This document shows, piece after piece, positions 59,773 through 64,000 of a stretch of 64,000 bases of DNA (position 1 is its first letter; each line of letters opens with the position of its first letter). The stretch covers positions 186,001-250,000 of the forward strand of contig JALCLA010000001.1 of NCBI GenBank assembly GCA_022647565.1. The letters are read 5' to 3'. The DNA is from Chiayiivirga sp. (lineage in GTDB: Bacteria; Pseudomonadota; Gammaproteobacteria; Xanthomonadales; Xanthomonadaceae). Position numbers and translations under genes: made by a program. The notes under the pieces are model-generated. The model did not search any database and had not been told where the DNA came from. It saw nothing but the letters and a program-made list of their open reading frames with translations.

Positions 59773-62004
59773 GTGCCCAAACGCATCGGCCACTACGACA
59801 AAGCCGCGGGCGGCTGGGACGCGCTGCTGAGTTCGATGCAGCACCTGCGCGAGCAGGAGGTCGTGGCCAAGGGCGCGCGCACCTTGCTGCGCGCCAACCA
59901 GCCCGAGGGCTTCGATTGCCCGGGCTGCGCCTGGCCCGATCGCAACCATCATTCCAGTTTCGAGTTCTGCGAGAACGGGGTGAAGGCGGTCGCGGCCGAG
60001 GCCACCGCACATCGCATCGGTGCCGAGTTCTTCGCCCGCCACACCCTGAGTGAACTGGCGGCGCGCGACGATCACTGGCTGGAAGCACAAGGCCGCCTGA
60101 CCGAACCCTTGCGCTACGACGCCGCCAGCGATCGCTATTTGCCGATCTCCTGGGACGCGGCCTTCGCGCTGATCGCGCAGCATCTGAACGCGCAGGCCTC
60201 GCCGCATCGCGCCCTGTTCTACACCTCGGGCCGCGCTTCGAACGAAGCCGCATTCCTGTACCAGCTGTTCGCGCGCGAGTTCGGCACCAACAACCTGCCC
60301 GACTGTTCCAACCTCTGCCACGAGCCCTCGGGCGTGGCGATGATCGAGCAGGTCGGCGTCGGCAAGGGCACGGTGACGCTGGACGATTTCGAGCAATGCG
60401 AGGCGATCTTCGTGTTCGGGCAGAACCCCGGCACCAACCACCCGCGGATGCTGGGCGAACTGCGCGCGGCGGCGAAGCGCGGCTGCCGCATCGTGGCGGT
60501 GAACCCGCTGCGCGAACGCGGGCTGGAGCGTTTCGCGCATCCGCAAAGCCCGCGCGACATGCTGGGCCGCGCGACGCCGATCGCCACGCACTACTACACC
60601 CCGCGCATCGGCGGCGACCTGGCCTTTCTCGCCGGGATGATGAAGTGCGTGCTCGTGCAGGACGCGCTCGACCACGCCTTCGTCGCGCAACACACCACCG
60701 GCATCGAAGCCCTGTGCGCCAGCCTGGAAGCGATGCCCTGGGACGAGATCGTGCGGGAGTCGGGATTGCCGCGCGAGCAGATCGAGGAGGCGGCGCGGGT
60801 CTACATCGAGAGCCGCGCCACGATCTTCTGCTGGGGCATGGGCATCACCCAGCACACGCGCTCGGTGGCCACCATCCAGATGCTGCTCAACACCCTGCTC
60901 CTGCGCGGCAACATCGGGCGGCCGGGTGCGGGGCCGTGCCCGGTGCGCGGCCACTCGAACGTGCAGGGTGACCGCACCATGGGCATCCACGAGCGGCCGC
61001 CGGCCGCTTTCCTGGATCGCCTGCGCGACGTCTTCGGCTTCGAGCCGCCGCGCGCCGATGGCCACGACGTGGTGGGTGCGATCGGCGCCATGGAGCGCGG
61101 CGAGATCGATGTATTCCTTGCGCTCGGCGGCAACTTCGCGGCGGCCTCACCCGACAGCACGCGCACCCAGAGGGCACTGCGCCGCTGCAGGCTCACCGCG
61201 CACGTGGCCACCAAGCTCAATCGTTCGCACCTGGTGCACGGGAACGAGGCCCTGATCCTGCCTTGCCTGGGCCGCACCGAAATCGACCTGCAGGCGGAGG
61301 GCCCGCAGGGCGTGACGGTGGAGGACTCGATGAGCATGGTGCACCTGAGCACCGGCATGAATGCCCCGGCCTCGGCGCAGTTGTTGTCGGAGCCGGCGAT
61401 CGTGGCGCGCCTGGCGCACGCCACCTTGCCGCACTCGCGCATCGACTGGTTGAACTTGATCGGCCACTACGACCGCACCCGAGACCTGATCGCGCGCTGC
61501 GTCGAGGGCTTCGAGCGTTTCAATTCGCGCGTCCGCGTGCCGGGCGGCTTTCACCTGCGCAACCCGGCGCGCGAGCGCGAGTGGCGTACCGCAACCAGGC
61601 GTGCACAGTTGATGCCGCACGCCCTGCATGGCGAGCAGGCAAACTCGACGTCGCTGCAGCTCATGACGGTGCGCAGCCACGACCAGTACAACACCACGGT
61701 CTATGGCCTGGACGATCGCTATCGCGGCGTGAGCGGGGAGCGTCGGCCCTTGTTCATTGCGGCTGCGGATCTGCGGGAGCTCGGCCTGCGTGCCGGAGAA
61801 CGCGTCGACCTGGTGTCGGTCTGGCACGACGGCGAGCGCGTGGCCGAGGATTTCCTGCTGGTGGAGTACGCCATTCCTTCGGGCTGCGTGGCGAGCTACT
61901 TTCCCGAGACCAATACCCTGGTACCGCTCGACCATCACGCCGAGCGTGCCCGCACCCCGGCTTCGAAGTCGATTCCGGTGCGCTTGCGCCGGCGCCGCGC
62001 GTGA
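59773..62004 (+). CDS. Formate dehydrogenase-like molybdopterin oxidoreductase (FdhF/YdeP family)
   Basis: A 743-residue protein starting GTG at 59773 (MPKRIGHYDKAAGG) with GGAG before it. Family marks include FDCPGCAWPDRN at the start, SNLCHEPSGVAM, GQNPGTNHPRMLGEL, FCWGMGITQHTRSV, and VRGHSNVQGDRTMG, and the molybdopterin-binding C-terminal dinucleotide domain (SHDQYNTTVYGLDDRYRG). It lacks the classic four-Cys [4Fe-4S] N-terminus of FdhF, as do YdeP-type members. Its coupling with fdhD fits the need for sulfur transfer to the cofactor. True formate activity is not shown. Confidence 0.85.
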   Translation: MPKRIGHYDKAAGGWDALLSSMQHLREQEVVAKGARTLLRANQPEGFDCPGCAWPDRNHHSSFEFCENGVKAVAAEATAHRIGAEFFARHTLSELAARDDHWLEAQGRLTEPLRYDAASDRYLPISWDAAFALIAQHLNAQASPHRALFYTSGRASNEAAFLYQLFAREFGTNNLPDCSNLCHEPSGVAMIEQVGVGKGTVTLDDFEQCEAIFVFGQNPGTNHPRMLGELRAAAKRGCRIVAVNPLRERGLERFAHPQSPRDMLGRATPIATHYYTPRIGGDLAFLAGMMKCVLVQDALDHAFVAQHTTGIEALCASLEAMPWDEIVRESGLPREQIEEAARVYIESRATIFCWGMGITQHTRSVATIQMLLNTLLLRGNIGRPGAGPCPVRGHSNVQGDRTMGIHERPPAAFLDRLRDVFGFEPPRADGHDVVGAIGAMERGEIDVFLALGGNFAAASPDSTRTQRALRRCRLTAHVATKLNRSHLVHGNEALILPCLGRTEIDLQAEGPQGVTVEDSMSMVHLSTGMNAPASAQLLSEPAIVARLAHATLPHSRIDWLNLIGHYDRTRDLIARCVEGFERFNSRVRVPGGFHLRNPAREREWRTATRRAQLMPHALHGEQANSTSLQLMTVRSHDQYNTTVYGLDDRYRGVSGERRPLFIAAADLRELGLRAGERVDLVSVWHDGERVAEDFLLVEYAIPSGCVASYFPETNTLVPLDHHAERARTPASKSIPVRLRRRRA

Positions 62005-62234
62005 ACGCGCGCTGTGCCGCACTGCTCGATCTGGTGGAGCGTGAGGACGGCATCTCCACGGCACGCGCCTGCAAGCACCTGGGCTGGTCGCGCAGCGAAC
62101 TGCAGCGTTGCCTGAGCCTGTTGGGCGAGGACGCGGGCATCGGCGGCCTCGCCCTGCTGCAGGTGGAGGCGGCCGCAGGGCGCGAGTTGTTGCACCTCAG
62201 CGAACGTGCCCGCCGCGCGCGCAGCCGCTCATGA
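62001..62234 (+). CDS. Small winged-helix-like protein between the dehydrogenase and fdhD
   Basis: A 77-residue protein: GTG at 62001 overlaps the dehydrogenase stop (GTGA) and its stop overlaps the fdhD start (ATGA). It starts NARCAALLDLVEREDGISTARACKHLGWSRSELQRCLSLLG, a helix-turn-helix pattern, and ends with a basic Arg/Ser tail. The position inside an FdhF-FdhD operon suggests a transcription regulator or cofactor chaperone; this is inference. Such small proteins are commonly seen here in related genomes as unassigned. Confidence 0.65.
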   Translation: MNARCAALLDLVEREDGISTARACKHLGWSRSELQRCLSLLGEDAGIGGLALLQVEAAAGRELLHLSERARRARSRS

Positions 62235-62995
62235 TCGAGCCCCTGGTCGAACATGTCGCGCAGCGCCTGGACACCGATCGCAGGGTCGAGGTGCGCGAAC
62301 GCCTGGCCGAGGAGACACCGATCGCGTTGCTGTTCAACGGCGAGGCGCATGTGGTGATGATGGCGACGCCGCAGGACCTGGAAGACTTCGCGTTCGGCTT
62401 TGCCCTGAGCGAGGGCATCGTCGCTGATGCCGCGGAGTTGCAGCTGATCGAGGCCTTGCCGCGCGGTCCGGGCATTGCGTTGCACCTGGCGATTCCAGCG
62501 CCGCGCTTCGAGGCCTTGCAGGCACGCCGCAGGCAGCTTCCGGGCCGTAGCGGTTGCGGCCTGTGCGGCGCGGAGACGCTGGAGCAGGCCATCACCCCGG
62601 TGCGGCGCGTCACTTCGGGCAAGGGCGTGGTACCGGATCGCCTGCGTCGTGGCTTCACGCTGCTCGCGGCACGACAGACGCTCAATCGCGACTGTGGCGG
62701 CCTGCACGCCGCGGCGGCCCTGTGCGAGGACGAGTTGATCGTGCGCGAGGACGTCGGCCGGCACAACGCGCTCGACAAGGTGCTCGGGGCGCTGGCGCGT
62801 GCGGGTCGGCGGAGCGAGGCCGTGCTGCTGACCTCGCGCGCCTCGTACGAACTGGTGCACAAGGCCGCGGCCATGGACATTGGAACCCTGGCCGCAATGT
62901 CGGCACCGACCGCCCATGCGGTGCGTCTGGCGCAGCAGGCGGGCCTGGCCTTGTATGCCTTCGCGCGCGAGGAGCGGATCACGCGCTACGCGTGA
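62231..62995 (+). CDS. fdhD: Formate dehydrogenase accessory sulfurtransferase FdhD
   Basis: A 254-residue protein. Family motifs: ETPIALLFNGEAHVVMMATPQDLEDFAFGFALSEGI, SGCGLCGAETLEQAI (the GCGLCG cysteines that carry sulfur), DCGGLHAAAAL and REDVGRHNALDKVLG. FdhD moves sulfur from IscS to the bis-MGD cofactor of formate dehydrogenases. The ATG at 62231 overlaps the previous stop. It is the third gene of a tight three-gene operon. Confidence 0.93.
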   Translation: MIEPLVEHVAQRLDTDRRVEVRERLAEETPIALLFNGEAHVVMMATPQDLEDFAFGFALSEGIVADAAELQLIEALPRGPGIALHLAIPAPRFEALQARRRQLPGRSGCGLCGAETLEQAITPVRRVTSGKGVVPDRLRRGFTLLAARQTLNRDCGGLHAAAALCEDELIVREDVGRHNALDKVLGALARAGRRSEAVLLTSRASYELVHKAAAMDIGTLAAMSAPTAHAVRLAQQAGLALYAFAREERITRYA

Positions 62996-63004
62996 TCCGC
63001 ATGC

Positions 63005-63517
63005 TCAGTCGAGCGTGCGCAATTCGAGTCGGATCAGCTGCCGCAACGAACGCGCGGCGCGTTCGTCGTGCGGCAGGATTAGGCGGAACGGTCCCTCGCC
63101 CGCCGCCAGCGGCTTGCCGTCGCGCTCGAACGCGAGCACGGCGCCGCTGTCGCCGAATTGCGGATCGAATTCGGCCAGCGAGAACACCACGACGTAGCCG
63201 TCCGCCGCCTGCGCCCGCAGCACGGTCTTGAGCGCACTGCCACGCAGCTTCGCATCCAGCGGTGCGCCGGCGCGGCGCAACACATCGGCGAAGGCCGCGC
63301 CGAGGAAGCGGGCGCGTTCGCCGTGTATCTCGAACTCCGACATCGCCTGCGGCAATGCGCGCAGGGCCGCTTCGTCGAGCACGAAGGGCGTGGCGAAGCC
63401 GACCAGTTCGATCTGCGGTTCGTGCGTGACCCTGGGTGTTTCCGCTTGCACAGGGCCGGCGGCGAGCAGTATCCCGGCGACGAACGGCCGCCCGATGCGA
63501 AACAGTGACCGAACCAT
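63005..63517 (-). CDS. Molybdopterin-binding-domain-like secreted protein
   Basis: A 170-residue protein with signal peptide (RPFVAGILLAAGPVQA) starting at the ATG at 63517, with AAGGAG just upstream. The rest resembles the small oxidoreductase molybdopterin-binding domain (SUOX-type fold): DVLRRAGAPLDAKLRGSALKTVLRAQAADGYVVVFSLAEFD and DGKPLAAGEGPFRLILPHD (by pattern). No Cys ligand for molybdenum is seen, so it may bind no cofactor. It converges on fdhD. Confidence 0.7.
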   Translation of the reverse strand: MVRSLFRIGRPFVAGILLAAGPVQAETPRVTHEPQIELVGFATPFVLDEAALRALPQAMSEFEIHGERARFLGAAFADVLRRAGAPLDAKLRGSALKTVLRAQAADGYVVVFSLAEFDPQFGDSGAVLAFERDGKPLAAGEGPFRLILPHDERAARSLRQLIRLELRTLD

Positions 63518-63710
63518 GGCGACTCCTTCTGCATCGACGCGCCGCCGGTGGGCGACCTTCTTCGATGCCTGCAAGTACAAGTGACAGGGTAACCGGGTGT
63601 CCTTCGAAATCGGCTGCATCGCGGCCAGCGCTCAGGAGCAGCGGGTATCAGGAGTTCTGATCATCCGGAGCACAGTGTCTCAGGCGCGAAATCAAAGGAG
63701 GCACCGGTCG

Positions 63711-64000
63711 CTACTGCTTCGGCACCACCGCCAGGGTCAGGCGCGAGATGCAGACCATGTGGCCGGCCTCGTCTTCGATACGGATATCCCAGACCTGGGT
63801 GCTGCGACCGATATGGATCGGGCGCGCGGTACCGATCACCCAGCCCTGGGTCATGGGGCGCAAGTGGTTGGCCGAGATCTCCAGCCCCACCGCCACCGAG
63901 CGTTCGATGTCGAGGCAGCAATTGCCCGCGGCGCTGCCCAGGGTTTCGGCCAGCGCGACCGAGGCGCCGCCATGCAGCAGGCCGTAGGGCTGCCGCGTGC
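63711..64000 (-). CDS. Hotdog-fold thioesterase, PaaI/YdiI-like (5' truncated)
   Basis: The frame continues past the right edge of the window; stop TAG at 63711-63713. Visible residues begin YGLLHGGASVALAETLGSAAG (HGGAS with the catalytic acid in AETLGS), then VGLEISANHLRPMTQGWVIG and WDIRIEDEAGHMVCISRLTLAV. This is very close to the E. coli YdiI/MenI pattern, a 1,4-dihydroxy-2-naphthoyl-CoA or general acyl-CoA thioesterase. Its start is outside. Confidence 0.85.
   Translation of the reverse strand, partial: TRQPYGLLHGGASVALAETLGSAAGNCCLDIERSVAVGLEISANHLRPMTQGWVIGTARPIHIGRSTQVWDIRIEDEAGHMVCISRLTLAVVPKQ

Noticed and set aside
58504-61065. Open frame of 853 codons on the minus strand
   Set aside because: Spans several well supported genes on the other strand and has shadow-like composition.
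1-64000. CRISPR arrays
   Set aside because: No series of short regularly spaced direct repeats was found.

Overview
The window is high-GC DNA from a gammaproteobacterium, most likely of the Xanthomonadales/Lysobacterales. The grounds are the gene families (PhhA with a divergent Lrp regulator, Mla lipid transport, many TonB receptors, a hydrolase with the xanthomonad GLWWNPAESG tail domain), the dense coding with short gaps, and intergenic hairpins of the GTTACTTTCTCTTG type. No rRNA, tRNA or CRISPR array was seen.

Left chromosomal part (1-11156): a truncated radical SAM gene, a secreted serine hydrolase, a DUF1203 gene, a 2OG-Fe(II) oxygenase overlapping fbp, two membrane proteins, phhA divergent from an Lrp-type regulator, and a PqqU/YncD-like TonB receptor. 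It ends in the 5' part of a DUF2238 membrane-protein gene.

Integrated island (about 11157-35134, about 24 kb, visibly less GC-rich): it interrupts the DUF2238 gene. The last 31 codons lie on the far side (35133-35228), and joining the halves at a shared CGCA restores a 211-residue frame. At the right end is an overlapping operon of three tyrosine recombinases and a small HTH/coiled-coil protein. The final gene of that operon is an intact 210-residue DUF2238 homologue, so the element breaks a host gene and carries a replacement. The cargo is defensive: a type I restriction-modification locus (hsdM, hsdS, hsdR) preceded by a RloC/PrrC-type anticodon nuclease, an McrB/McrC-like pair, XRE and AlpA regulators, and an unassigned cassette (ADP-ribosylglycohydrolase-phosphatase fusion, DEDD exonuclease, two unknown proteins).

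Right chromosomal part (35133-64000): a diguanylate cyclase, a rhomboid protease and an Alx/TerC manganese exporter gene with a yybP-ykoY riboswitch. Next come a 166-bp MITE-like element and an ABC exporter operon with three adaptor proteins, interrupted by a 585-bp inverted-repeat-bounded non-coding block. Then follow mla genes (mlaFEDC plus mlaA, no mlaB), folE, a membrane protein and an MFS transporter. A haem-uptake locus (hemP, an unknown protein, a haem receptor) has two Fur-box-like sites. After it are a DUF6607 lipoprotein, plsC with a YheT-like hydrolase, a PilJ-domain-like lipoprotein, and a formate dehydrogenase-like molybdoenzyme with a winged-helix protein and FdhD. The window ends with a small molybdopterin-domain protein and a truncated hotdog thioesterase.
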